Shown here: positions 54,064 through 61,860 of the stretch, in pieces
Numbering within the stretch: the first letter of the stretch is position 1
How the letters are laid out: each line of letters begins with the position of its first letter
Assembly: GCF_029338515.1 (NCBI RefSeq)
Contig: NZ_CP119988.1
Location: 1,984,001 to 2,048,000, forward strand
From: Haloglomus litoreum
GTDB taxonomy: Archaea > Halobacteriota > Halobacteria > Halobacteriales > Haloarculaceae
DNA: 64,000 bases
Reading direction: 5' to 3'
The notes under the pieces: generated by a model
Database searches by the model: none
What the model saw: the letters and a program-made list of their open reading frames with translations, nothing else
What the model was told of the DNA's origin: nothing
Position numbers and translations under genes: made by a program

Positions 54064-54837
54064 TCAGCGGGGAACGGCCCAGAAGCGCAGGCGGCGCGGC
54101 ACCGTCGCCAGCAGTTCCCGCTGGGTGCTGGACAGGGAGTCCCCGTCGTAGTCCTCGGGGTCGTCGCTCCCGGGCTCCAGCACCCGCCGGACCTCGAACC
54201 CACCCCGGACGGCCGCGGCGTGGAGATCGCCGACCGTCCGGTCGAAGACGACCAGCTCCGACTCGTAGCCCTCGTCGATGGTGATGGTCCGGCGGGGGTC
54301 GGCGTGGTAGCTTCGCTCTACCTCCCCCGTCTCGGGGTCGAACAGCTCGTAGAACGGGTGCGGGACCCCGAACACGAGGACCCCGTCGTCACGGAGGATA
54401 CGCCGAGCCTCCGCGAAGTACGCGTCCAAATCCTCGACCATCTGGAGCACCCACCCGGAGTAGGCGGCGTCGAACGCGTCGTCGGCGAGCGGGACGTCGG
54501 TCACATCCCCCTGGACGAACTCGGCGTCGACGCCGTAGTGGTCGCGGAGCGGGCGCGCGTGGCGGAGCTGGCCGCCGGAGAAATCGACCCCGACAGCGCG
54601 GTCGGCCCCGGCAGCCGCGGTCCCGACGGTCGCCTGCCCGCCGCCACAGCCCAGTTCGACGAAGTCGATGCCCTCGACGGTCGGCAGGAGCTCCGGCTGC
54701 TCGCCGCCGGGTGGGTCATCGGTGAATGGACACGGGGCCGGCGGTAGCTCCTCGTCGGTGTCGGCGTTCCAGAGCGCCTGGAAGTCGTCGCTCCACTCGT
54801 TCCAGAGTCGGCGGTTCTCGGATGGAGGGTCTCGCAC
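54064..54837 (-). CDS. Class I SAM-dependent methyltransferase
   Basis: This 257-residue protein has the Rossmann SAM motifs: VELGCGGGQATVGTA (motif I), AVGVDFSGGQLRHARPL (acidic end of strand 2), FVQGDVTDVPLADDAFDAAYSGWVLQMVED (motifs II-III) and a RRILRDDGVLVFGVPHPF loop. The order matches UbiE/Methyltransferase-11 proteins. The substrate is unknown. It has an acidic N-terminus (WNADTDEELPPAPC...). It lies between the SnoaL gene and coxA, all on the minus strand, but with 96-nt and 123-nt gaps. Confidence 0.87.
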   Translation of the reverse strand: MRDPPSENRRLWNEWSDDFQALWNADTDEELPPAPCPFTDDPPGGEQPELLPTVEGIDFVELGCGGGQATVGTAAAGADRAVGVDFSGGQLRHARPLRDHYGVDAEFVQGDVTDVPLADDAFDAAYSGWVLQMVEDLDAYFAEARRILRDDGVLVFGVPHPFYELFDPETGEVERSYHADPRRTITIDEGYESELVVFDRTVGDLHAAAVRGGFEVRRVLEPGSDDPEDYDGDSLSSTQRELLATVPRRLRFWAVPR

Positions 54838-54960
54838 GTCGCCCGTATGGGTCCCGAACCTGTTAACGATGGCTCCCTCGCCGTCGAGACCTGCGGTCGA
54901 CGGGTCGAGCAGGTGGACGGGAACGGCGTGGAGAACAGTGAAAACGGAACCGGGGTCCGG

Positions 54961-56769
54961 TTACTCGTCGTCGACGCGGCGGACGGCCTTCCGGTACCCG
55001 CCGTCCGTCTCGACCTGCCCACCGTCGGCAGCGACCTCGTCGCCGCCGTCGGCGGCCAGCTTCTGTGCCTCGAACCACTGGAACTCTCGGCCGAACATGC
55101 CGTCGTCCTTGAGGTTCCACGGGTCGGCGTCCTCGACCTCGGGACCCTCGTACCAGGACTGGACCATGTTCCACGCCCAGATGAGCTGGGCGATGCCGAT
55201 GAGGAACGCCCCGACCGTCGAGATCTGGTGGAGCGTCGTCACCTGCGCGAGCGGCGCGATGGCGCCGTCGAACTGGTAGGTGGCGTACCGGCGCGGCATG
55301 CCCAGGTAGCCCAGCACCAGGAACGCGAAGAACGTGATGTTGGTGCCGATCATCGAGAGCCAGAAGTGGATCTTCGCCAGCTTGCGCTGGTACATCCGGC
55401 CCGTGACGATGGGGAACCAGTAGTAGAGCGCGCCCATGCCGGCGAACGCGATCATCCCCATCACGATGTAGTGGAAGTGCCCGACGACGTAGTAGGTGTC
55501 GTGGAGCACGAGGTCCACCGGGATGGCGGCGAGGAAGACGCCCGTGATGCCGCCGATGATGAAGTTACTGATGAACCCGATGCAGAACAGCATCGGCGCC
55601 GTGAGGCGCAGTTTGCCGTTCCACATCGTGGTGATCCAGTTGAAGGTCTTGACCGCGGATGGTATCGCGATGGCCAACGAGACCGCCATGAACGACGCCC
55701 GGATGCGCGGGTCGATGCCCGTGCTGAACATGTGGTGGGCCCAGACGCCGAAGCTCAGGACCCCGATGGCGAGCGTCGAGTAGACGACGAACTTGAAGCC
55801 GAACAGCTTCCGGCCCGAGAACTTCGGCAGGATCCACGAGACCAGCCCCATCGGGGGCAGGACGAGGATGTACACCTCGGGGTGGCCGAAGAACCAGAAC
55901 AGGTGCTGCCAGAGGATTGGCGAGCCACCCTCGACGGCGAAGAAGGCGGTCGCGAAGTTCCGGTCCAGCAGCAGCATGATGAGCGCGCTCCCGAGGAGCG
56001 GGAACGCGAACAGGATGAGCGCGGACTGCGTGAGGATGGTCCAGCTGAAGATGTCCAGGTTGGCCCAGTTCACGTCGTCGGCGCGCTCGGTGAAGATGGT
56101 CGCGATGAAGTTGATCGCACCCATCGTGGCCGAGACCCCCGTCAGGTGGAGGCCCAGCAGCATCAGGTCCACGCCGGCGTTGGGCTGCTCGGCCGACAGC
56201 GGCGTGTACATCGTCCACGAGGTCTGCGCGGGGGTGATGTCGAGCCCGAGCGGCGCCGTGAAGAACCCGGCCCAGATGAGGATCGCGCCCGGCGGGAGCA
56301 GCCAGAACGCGATAGCGTTGATGCGCGGGAACGCCATGTCGTCCGCCCCGATGAGGAGCGGGATGAAGTAGTTCGAGAACGCCGCGATGATGGGCGTCCC
56401 GAAGAGGAACAGCATCGTGATGCCGTGGCTCGTCAGCAGGCTGTTGTAGAACTGGGCCTGCATGATGTCGAAGCCCGGCGCCGCCAGTTCGGCGCGCATC
56501 AGCAGGACGGCCGCCCCGCCCCAGAAGAACGCGATGAGCGCGTAGATGCCGTAGAGGATGCCGATGTCCTTGTGGTCGACGGTGGTGAACCACCGAACGA
56601 TGCCTGCGGGTTTCTCCGCGTGTCCGCCGCCGTAGCCCGAATCGCCGAGCGTGCTCGTGCCCCCGAGTGGGGTGTACGAGCGCCAGTCCTCCATGCGGGC
56701 GAGGAAGCCGGCCACCGCGACCAGCAACACCCCCATGAGAACGGTCAGCGCGAGCTGTTCTCCTGCCAT
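54961..56769 (-). CDS. coxA: Cytochrome c oxidase subunit I
   Basis: This 602-residue membrane protein is the catalytic subunit of a haem-copper oxidase. It has about 13-14 spans. The low-spin haem and CuB ligands are visible: LTSHGITMLFLFG, WFFGHPEVYILVLPP (His-Tyr pair), WAHHMFSTG, and HDTYYVVGHFHYIV. The HPEVY motif points to the A family. It pumps protons while reducing oxygen. A TATA-like CTTTCTAA on the minus strand at about 56791-56800 lies 27 nt from the chosen start; the frame is open to 56886 without family character. The acidic, hydrophilic C-terminus (GDEVAADGGQVETDGG) is typical of halophiles. Confidence 0.95.
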   Translation of the reverse strand: MAGEQLALTVLMGVLLVAVAGFLARMEDWRSYTPLGGTSTLGDSGYGGGHAEKPAGIVRWFTTVDHKDIGILYGIYALIAFFWGGAAVLLMRAELAAPGFDIMQAQFYNSLLTSHGITMLFLFGTPIIAAFSNYFIPLLIGADDMAFPRINAIAFWLLPPGAILIWAGFFTAPLGLDITPAQTSWTMYTPLSAEQPNAGVDLMLLGLHLTGVSATMGAINFIATIFTERADDVNWANLDIFSWTILTQSALILFAFPLLGSALIMLLLDRNFATAFFAVEGGSPILWQHLFWFFGHPEVYILVLPPMGLVSWILPKFSGRKLFGFKFVVYSTLAIGVLSFGVWAHHMFSTGIDPRIRASFMAVSLAIAIPSAVKTFNWITTMWNGKLRLTAPMLFCIGFISNFIIGGITGVFLAAIPVDLVLHDTYYVVGHFHYIVMGMIAFAGMGALYYWFPIVTGRMYQRKLAKIHFWLSMIGTNITFFAFLVLGYLGMPRRYATYQFDGAIAPLAQVTTLHQISTVGAFLIGIAQLIWAWNMVQSWYEGPEVEDADPWNLKDDGMFGREFQWFEAQKLAADGGDEVAADGGQVETDGGYRKAVRRVDDE

Positions 56770-56929
56770 GTGCTTCGGTCGGGACTGCGCGGTTAGAAAG
56801 GTTGCGTTCCCGGTCAGCCAGCGGCGCCGTCTCGCGATTCTCCAGGCGGGACTCGGGGGGTCGTTCGGACCGGCACTGACCGGCAAGCGCTGCCGGAAAA
56901 GCGGGTCGGTTACGTGGTCGATGCGTCGG

Positions 56930-57274
56930 TTACGCGGCCGATTCGGCCTCGGCGTCCCCCTCGTCGGTCCCCGACTCGGGGCTCGTCTCCTCGGTCGCGC
57001 CGGCCTCCTCGCTGAGTTCGAGGCCCTGCTCCTCCAGCTCGTTCTCGGCCTCGGAGATCGCCTTCCCCGAGACGTAGGTCAGGACCGCCAGCGCGACGAA
57101 CGTGACGATCATGATGCTGAACTGGAGTGCCGTCCCGACCGGGTCCGAGCCGAACGGGTTGATGAGTGCGAACGCGAGGATGAAGAAGAGGATGATGCCG
57201 AGCGGGATGGCGTTGACCACGAGGTCGAGCAGGGTCTCGCGGTCGAACGTCTTCGCCTCCGATTCGCTTGCCAT
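56930..57274 (-). CDS. Small cox-cluster membrane protein (DUF6684-like), possible subunit IV
   Basis: This 114-residue protein has two membrane spans (LVVNAIPLGIILFFILAFALINPF and FSIMIVTFVALAVLTYVSG) and an acidic C-terminal tail of about 40 residues. It lies between coxA and coxC and resembles a family found beside haloarchaeal oxidases (DUF6684, from memory). The place and size fit an oxidase subunit IV or assembly factor. No motif proves this. Confidence 0.7.
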   Translation of the reverse strand: MASESEAKTFDRETLLDLVVNAIPLGIILFFILAFALINPFGSDPVGTALQFSIMIVTFVALAVLTYVSGKAISEAENELEEQGLELSEEAGATEETSPESGTDEGDAEAESAA

Positions 57275-57349
57275 GGTCGAAACTTCCCGGGGACGAACTA
57301 CAACCTTTCCTTTCGCCGCGGGGTGGATTCCGCGAGTGGCGTCGCTCGC

Positions 57350-57835
57350 TCAGGCGGGGAACGTGTCGGGGTCGTCGTCACCCAGCATCGAGACGACGGC
57401 CGCCCCCACCGCGGCCACCAGTCCCGCCCCGACGACGGAGAACCCGCGCAGGACGATGCCGTCCGCGCGGTCGACCGCAGCGAGGACGGGGTCCACGGCG
57501 AGCGGGACCTGCGTGCTCACCATCCAGACCCCGGCGGCGACGAGGGCGATGCCGAGCGCGCCGGCCAGCCGCCACGGTCGCTGCGTGTAGCCGGCCTCGT
57601 GGGTGATGCCGGCGACGCTCGCGACGAACAGCACCAGCCCGCCCACCGCGAGCGGGTAGACCCCCATGAAGACGCCGACCTCGGAGACGGTCAGCCCGAG
57701 CGCGACGACGAGCGGCCACGCGCTCACCCGTGTCGGCCCGTCCTCGGCCGTTGGAGCCCGTTCCGGCGTGGGACGCGGCTCCGGTGCGTCGGCCGTGGAC
57801 CGGGACTCCACGTCGTCCGACGAACTCTGGTCCAT
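57350..57835 (-). CDS. Four-span cox-cluster membrane protein, unknown function
   Basis: The 161-residue protein has a 40-residue disordered, acidic N-terminus. Four spans follow: VVALGLTVSEVGVFMGVYPLAVGGLVLFVAS (two), LAGALGIALVAAGVWMVSTQ and GFSVVGAGLVAAVGAAVVSM. It resembles haloarchaeal cox-cluster proteins of the DUF7541 type (from memory). It is transcribed with coxC and the subunit-IV-like gene. The function is not known. Confidence 0.68.
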   Translation of the reverse strand: MDQSSSDDVESRSTADAPEPRPTPERAPTAEDGPTRVSAWPLVVALGLTVSEVGVFMGVYPLAVGGLVLFVASVAGITHEAGYTQRPWRLAGALGIALVAAGVWMVSTQVPLAVDPVLAAVDRADGIVLRGFSVVGAGLVAAVGAAVVSMLGDDDPDTFPA

Positions 57836-57912
57836 ACCCGATGGAGGGACGCGGCGCTCAAATGGGCGTCGGTAGCGGTCGAGGAATCGAGACGCGTCCG
57901 GCCGGAGCGTCC

Positions 57913-58782
57913 TCACCCGAGGACGATGGCGCCCGCGTACAGCACGACGACGAGGAAGATCCAGACGGCGTCGACGAAGTGCCAGTACATCGAGACCGTC
58001 GAGACGGAGGTGTCCCGCTCCGCGTCGTACTGGCCGTACAGCGCACGGACGAAGACGATACCGAGCAGGACCGCTCCCAGCGAGACGTGGAGGCCGTGCA
58101 GGCCGGTCAGCCCGTAGAACGCGGACGCGTACGCCCCGCCGAAGATGGTGAAGTTCTCGTGGACGATGAACTCGTAGTACTCGTAGATCTGCCCGCCGAT
58201 GAAGATGACCCCGAGCAGGAGCGTCACGCCGAGCAGACGGATGAACTGCTGTCGCTTGCCCTTGTGGAGCGCGACGTGAGCGTAGTGGAGCGTCACCGAG
58301 GAGATGACCAGGATGATGGTGTTGATGATGACCAGGCTCCCCAGGATGTTCCCGCTCTCGACCAGGTGGGGGAGGTTCTCCCAGGCCGACGTGCGGATGA
58401 AGAAGTAGTAGACGAAGCCGGCCCCGAAGGTCGCGACCTCGCTCCCGAGGAACAGCACCATCGCGAACCGCAAGCCGCGACTGTGTCCCTCGCCCTCCCA
58501 GTAGGCCTTGACGAAGGCGTGGTAGACCCAGCCGTAGAGGCCGGCGAGGAACAGGAACGCGCTCGCGACGAAGAACGCGGGTCCGACGGCGATGCCCACG
58601 AGGTCGGTCCGGGTGGCGATGACGTACAGCGATGCGCCGATGTAGAAGCCCGCCGCGCCGAGCGCGGTGACGAACGGCCACCAGGAGGCCTCCCCGAACC
58701 CCTTGGGCCAGTCCTCCACCGCCGGGAGGTGATGACCGTGGCCCCCGTCGTGGCCGTGGTCGTCCGCTTCTTCGATTGCCAT
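57913..58782 (-). CDS. coxC: Cytochrome c oxidase subunit III
   Basis: This 289-residue protein has seven spans and the subunit III motifs: KGFGEASWWPF, LRFAMVLFLGSEVATFGAGFVYYFFIRTS, TLHYAHVALHKGKRQQF, YEYYEFIVHENFTIFGG and FYGLTGLHGLHVSLGAVLLG, ending MYWHFVDAVWIFLVVVLY. A His-rich N-terminal stretch (DDHGHDGGHGHH) could bind metal. A TATA-like TTTTTGTG lies about 26 nt upstream on the minus strand. Subunit III stabilises the proton-uptake path of subunit I. Confidence 0.94.
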   Translation of the reverse strand: MAIEEADDHGHDGGHGHHLPAVEDWPKGFGEASWWPFVTALGAAGFYIGASLYVIATRTDLVGIAVGPAFFVASAFLFLAGLYGWVYHAFVKAYWEGEGHSRGLRFAMVLFLGSEVATFGAGFVYYFFIRTSAWENLPHLVESGNILGSLVIINTIILVISSVTLHYAHVALHKGKRQQFIRLLGVTLLLGVIFIGGQIYEYYEFIVHENFTIFGGAYASAFYGLTGLHGLHVSLGAVLLGIVFVRALYGQYDAERDTSVSTVSMYWHFVDAVWIFLVVVLYAGAIVLG

Positions 58783-58911
58783 ACCGGTACGTGACAGTTG
58801 GACTCACAAAAACGCATCCATCCGCCCGCCTGCGGTCCCCGGCGGATGTCGGACTGGGCCCCCGGGCGCGTGTCGGAAGGCACACGTGACGCACGGCCCA
58901 ACACCAGTCAG

Positions 58912-60303
58912 ATGCGACACGTCCGACTCCGAACGGCCGGCGGGGCGTTGCTCGCGGTGAGCCTCGCGCTCGCGCTGGCCGGCCGCGCCGCGGCCCACGG
59001 CGGCAGCCTCCGGTCGGCGCCGGCCCGCTCGCTGGCCATCCCGCTGTGGCTGTTCCTCTCGACCGGCGGCGGCGTGGTCGGGGTGAGCTTCCTGCTCACG
59101 AGCTTCGTCACGGACCGCGAGCTGATACGGGCAGTCCACGACGCCCGACGCGACCTCGCGCTCCCGGGAGGCCTCCGGACGGCCCTCGGCATCGCCGCCC
59201 GCCTGCTGGGGCTGGCGGGGCTCGTCGCGGTCCTCCTCGTCGGTGTGTTCGGCCCCGTCGACCCGCTCCGGAACCTCGGAGTGCTCGTCGTGTGGGTCGG
59301 CTGGTGGGCCGGCTACACGATGACGACCTACCTCGCCGGCAACAGCTGGCCCGCGCTGAACCCGTGGCGGGTCGCGCTCGACCTCCGCGAGCGGCTCCCG
59401 GCACCGGCCCTCGACTATCCCGAGCGCCTGGCCAGCTGGCCGGCTGTCGTCGGGCTGCTGGGCTTCGTCTGGCTGGAGGTCGTCAGCCCGCTCGCCGACG
59501 ACCCGCGGCTGCTCGCCGGCGTGGTGGCCGTGTACACCCTCGTCACGCTCGCAGGCGCGTACGCACTGGGCGAGGTCTGGTTCGACCGCGTCGACCCGGT
59601 CGCCCGCGTCTTCACCGCCTACGGCGCGGTGGCACCGCTGTACCGTGACGATGACGGTCGGCTCCGCGCCCGCGTGCCCGGGACGGGGCTGGAGGCCGAT
59701 CTCCTCCGCGACCGGAGCGACGTCGCCTTCGTCGTCGCGCTGCTGTGGGTGACGACCTACGACGGCCTCGTGGCGACGCCGCCCTGGCGCGACTTCGCGC
59801 AGGCGGTCGTGGGGGCGGGCGTCCCGGCCGTCCTGCTCTACCCGGCGGCCCTCCTCGCCGGGTTCGGGACCTTCCTTGTGCTCTTCCGGTGGGCCGTCCG
59901 GCGCGGTCGACGCGACGCCGAGTCCTACCGTGACCCGCTGGTCCTGGCGCGGCGGTTCGCCCCCTCGCTGCTCGCCATCGCCGCCGGCTACCACGTCGCG
60001 CACTACCTGGGCTACTTCGTCGAGCTGTCGCCGGCGCTGCTCGGCGTGCTCGGCTCGCCGCTCTCGCCCGGCGCCCCCGTGGCGGTGGTCCTGCCGTCGT
60101 GGTTCTCGGTGCTGGCGCTCGGCTTCGTCCTGCTGGGCCACCTCGTCGCCATCTGGGTCGCCCACGCCGTCGCCTACGACCTGTTCCCCTCCCGGATGCA
60201 GGCCGTCCGCAGCCAGTACGCCCTGACCGCCGTGATGGTGTTCTACACGATGACCTCGCTGTGGATCGTCAGCAGACCGTACGCCGCGCCACCCTTCGTC
60301 TGA
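58912..60303 (+). CDS. Polytopic membrane protein of the cox cluster, unknown function
   Basis: The 463-residue protein begins with a signal-like segment (LLAVSLALALAGRAAAHGG) followed by about ten spans. Notable conserved-looking loops are GNSWPALNPWRVALDLRERL, FTAYGAVAPLYRDDDGRL, and YHVAHYLGYFVELSPALL near the C-terminus, which places His residues at membrane edges. I recognise no characterised family. Divergent from coxC and upstream of coxB, it may be an oxidase accessory or assembly protein; that is inference from position. The frame is open to 58798, but the ATG at 58912 opens into the signal. Confidence 0.72.
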   Translation: MRHVRLRTAGGALLAVSLALALAGRAAAHGGSLRSAPARSLAIPLWLFLSTGGGVVGVSFLLTSFVTDRELIRAVHDARRDLALPGGLRTALGIAARLLGLAGLVAVLLVGVFGPVDPLRNLGVLVVWVGWWAGYTMTTYLAGNSWPALNPWRVALDLRERLPAPALDYPERLASWPAVVGLLGFVWLEVVSPLADDPRLLAGVVAVYTLVTLAGAYALGEVWFDRVDPVARVFTAYGAVAPLYRDDDGRLRARVPGTGLEADLLRDRSDVAFVVALLWVTTYDGLVATPPWRDFAQAVVGAGVPAVLLYPAALLAGFGTFLVLFRWAVRRGRRDAESYRDPLVLARRFAPSLLAIAAGYHVAHYLGYFVELSPALLGVLGSPLSPGAPVAVVLPSWFSVLALGFVLLGHLVAIWVAHAVAYDLFPSRMQAVRSQYALTAVMVFYTMTSLWIVSRPYAAPPFV

Positions 60304-60306
60304 ACC

Positions 60307-60603
60307 ATGTCCACGTCACAGCCCACGACCACGACCGACGCCGACCACGATACGTCCGACGGGGCCGACGGTGGCCCGCCCTTCGACTGCGCGTACTGTG
60401 CCCGGCAGTTCCACCGCGAATCGTATCTCGCACTCCACCGCGGCCAGGAACACGCCGGGGAACTGACCGCGGCCGAGCACGCGGCCTTCGAGACGGCCCG
60501 CGAGGACGAGGAGGAGGAGCTGCGGCTGTTCCGTCTGCAGGCGCTCGCGGCGCTCGTGTTCATCTACTTCGGGTTCCTGCTGGTGTACGCGTTCTCGCTC
60601 TGA
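60307..60603 (+). CDS. Membrane-anchored C2H2 zinc-finger protein (DUF7410-like)
   Basis: This 98-residue protein has a classical zinc finger in FDCAYCARQFHRESYLALHRG with QEH after it (C-x2-C-x12-H-x4-5-H, residues about 28-48). A charged helix (ETAREDEEEELRLFRLQ) and one C-terminal membrane span (ALVFIYFGFLLVYAF) follow. It starts 3 nt after the large membrane protein gene and is probably co-transcribed. A single zinc finger plus membrane anchor in an oxidase cluster suggests a metal-delivery or assembly factor rather than a DNA-binding protein; this is inference. Confidence 0.78.
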   Translation: MSTSQPTTTTDADHDTSDGADGGPPFDCAYCARQFHRESYLALHRGQEHAGELTAAEHAAFETAREDEEEELRLFRLQALAALVFIYFGFLLVYAFSL

Positions 60604-60776
60604 CCGCGAGGGGTGTCGTCATGATGGCCGGGTGCTCCCACCTCACCAGGTTTCGCGACCGCTGCGTCGCCGGCCGAACTCGGTGACGCGGGGCTCACTT
60701 CTGACGAGCGGAGACACGGTCGCTGAACCGATACGGGAGTGCTGCCGGTACGCCGGCAACAGATGGGGACTGACAC

Positions 60777-60998
60777 ATGAAGCGTCCGGTTGTGTCGCCA
60801 CTGGACGAGGTCGTGGCGGACTGGGTGCGCTGGACGATACTGGAACGCGGATATCTGGCCGCGAAAGGAGTCACGCGCCGGCTCAGGCCGGGACGCCGTC
60901 GTCGCTGGTCAGCCGCTCGCGGGGGTTCGGAGCGATGTCGGTGGCGTTCCCGCCGAGCTGCTCCTGCTGCCACTCCTCGTAGTTCTCCTCGGACATGA
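60777..60998 (+). CDS. Doubtful 73-residue ORF overlapping coxB 3' end
   Basis: The first 39 residues (MKRPVVSPLDEVVADWVRWT, then ILERGYLAAKGVTRRLRP) look protein-like. The remaining 34 are an Arg/Ser/Ala-rich antisense reading of the coxB end. The ORF runs 116 nt into coxB on the opposite strand. It could be a real small gene, or a frame left by an eroded one. No promoter is obvious. Confidence 0.25.
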   Translation: MKRPVVSPLDEVVADWVRWTILERGYLAAKGVTRRLRPGRRRRWSAARGGSERCRWRSRRAAPAATPRSSPRT

Positions 60999-61764
60999 CC
61001 GTCACCTTCCCGAGCATCCCGGCGTGGCCGGAGCCACAGTACTCCGCACAGTAGAGCTGGTAGGTCTGCTCCTCGGTCCCCTCTGGGAGCGTCGTGGTCG
61101 TCGCGATGGTGTTGTAGTGGCCGGGGAAGGCGTCCTGCTTCAGTCCCAGCTTCGGGACGTGGAACGCGTGGAGCCAGTCGATGGAGGTGACGTGCAGTAC
61201 GACCGGGCGGTTCTCCGGGATGACCATGGTTCCGGTCGTGGAGAAGTTCTGTCCGTCGTCGGTCACGTAGTTGTACGACCAGAAGTACTTCTGGGCGACC
61301 ACGTCCACCTGCACCGGCTCACCCTCGCCGGGGAGCTTGTCGGCCTCCGGCATGTAGGCGCCCTTGCCGTCGAACTGGGTCACCTCGGCGTTGGCCTGTG
61401 CGGCCTCCGGGTCGTCGACCGTCGCGGCGGTGACACCGGCGATGGCGACGTTGCCGAGCACCTGGTAGGCGGCGAACCCGACGAACAGGAGGATGATGGC
61501 CGTCGCCACGGTCCACGTGATCTCCAGGCGGCGGTTCTCCTGGGTCGGCTGGGCCTCCTCCTGGTCCTTGTACTTGTAGACCGTGTAGAAGAGGATGGCC
61601 TCCACCAGTATCGCGATGGGGATGGCGACGTACAGGAGCTTCTCGTTGAGGTTGTTGATCAGCTCGATGTTGACCGACGGCTGTGCCGCGACGGGCATCG
61701 CGCCGAGAAGGGCGAGGAGCGCGACCCCGACTGCGGCCCGCAGGACGGCGCGCCTGTGGTTCAT
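60883..61764 (-). CDS. coxB: Cytochrome c oxidase subunit II
   Basis: This 293-residue protein has a signal-like N-terminus, two membrane spans (LYVAIPIAILVEAILFYTVYKY and ITWTVATAIILLFVGFAAYQVL) and a C-terminal cupredoxin domain. The dinuclear CuA site is complete: the first His in WLHAFHVPKLG and CAEYCGSGHAGM. It accepts electrons from a soluble donor, in haloarchaea probably halocyanin. The RR near the start (NHRRAVLRAA) allows Tat export. A TATA-like TACTTACAC on the minus strand lies about 27 nt upstream. It is divergent from ctaB. Confidence 0.94.
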   Translation of the reverse strand: MNHRRAVLRAAVGVALLALLGAMPVAAQPSVNIELINNLNEKLLYVAIPIAILVEAILFYTVYKYKDQEEAQPTQENRRLEITWTVATAIILLFVGFAAYQVLGNVAIAGVTAATVDDPEAAQANAEVTQFDGKGAYMPEADKLPGEGEPVQVDVVAQKYFWSYNYVTDDGQNFSTTGTMVIPENRPVVLHVTSIDWLHAFHVPKLGLKQDAFPGHYNTIATTTTLPEGTEEQTYQLYCAEYCGSGHAGMLGKVTVMSEENYEEWQQEQLGGNATDIAPNPRERLTSDDGVPA

Positions 61765-61860
61765 ATCTCGCGATTAGAAACTGCCGTGTAAGTACCTGCC
61801 GACTCGCCGTCACGCGAAAAGCGTGGGTGCTAAGTCCCCGGCCACCAAGAGCCTAGAGAA

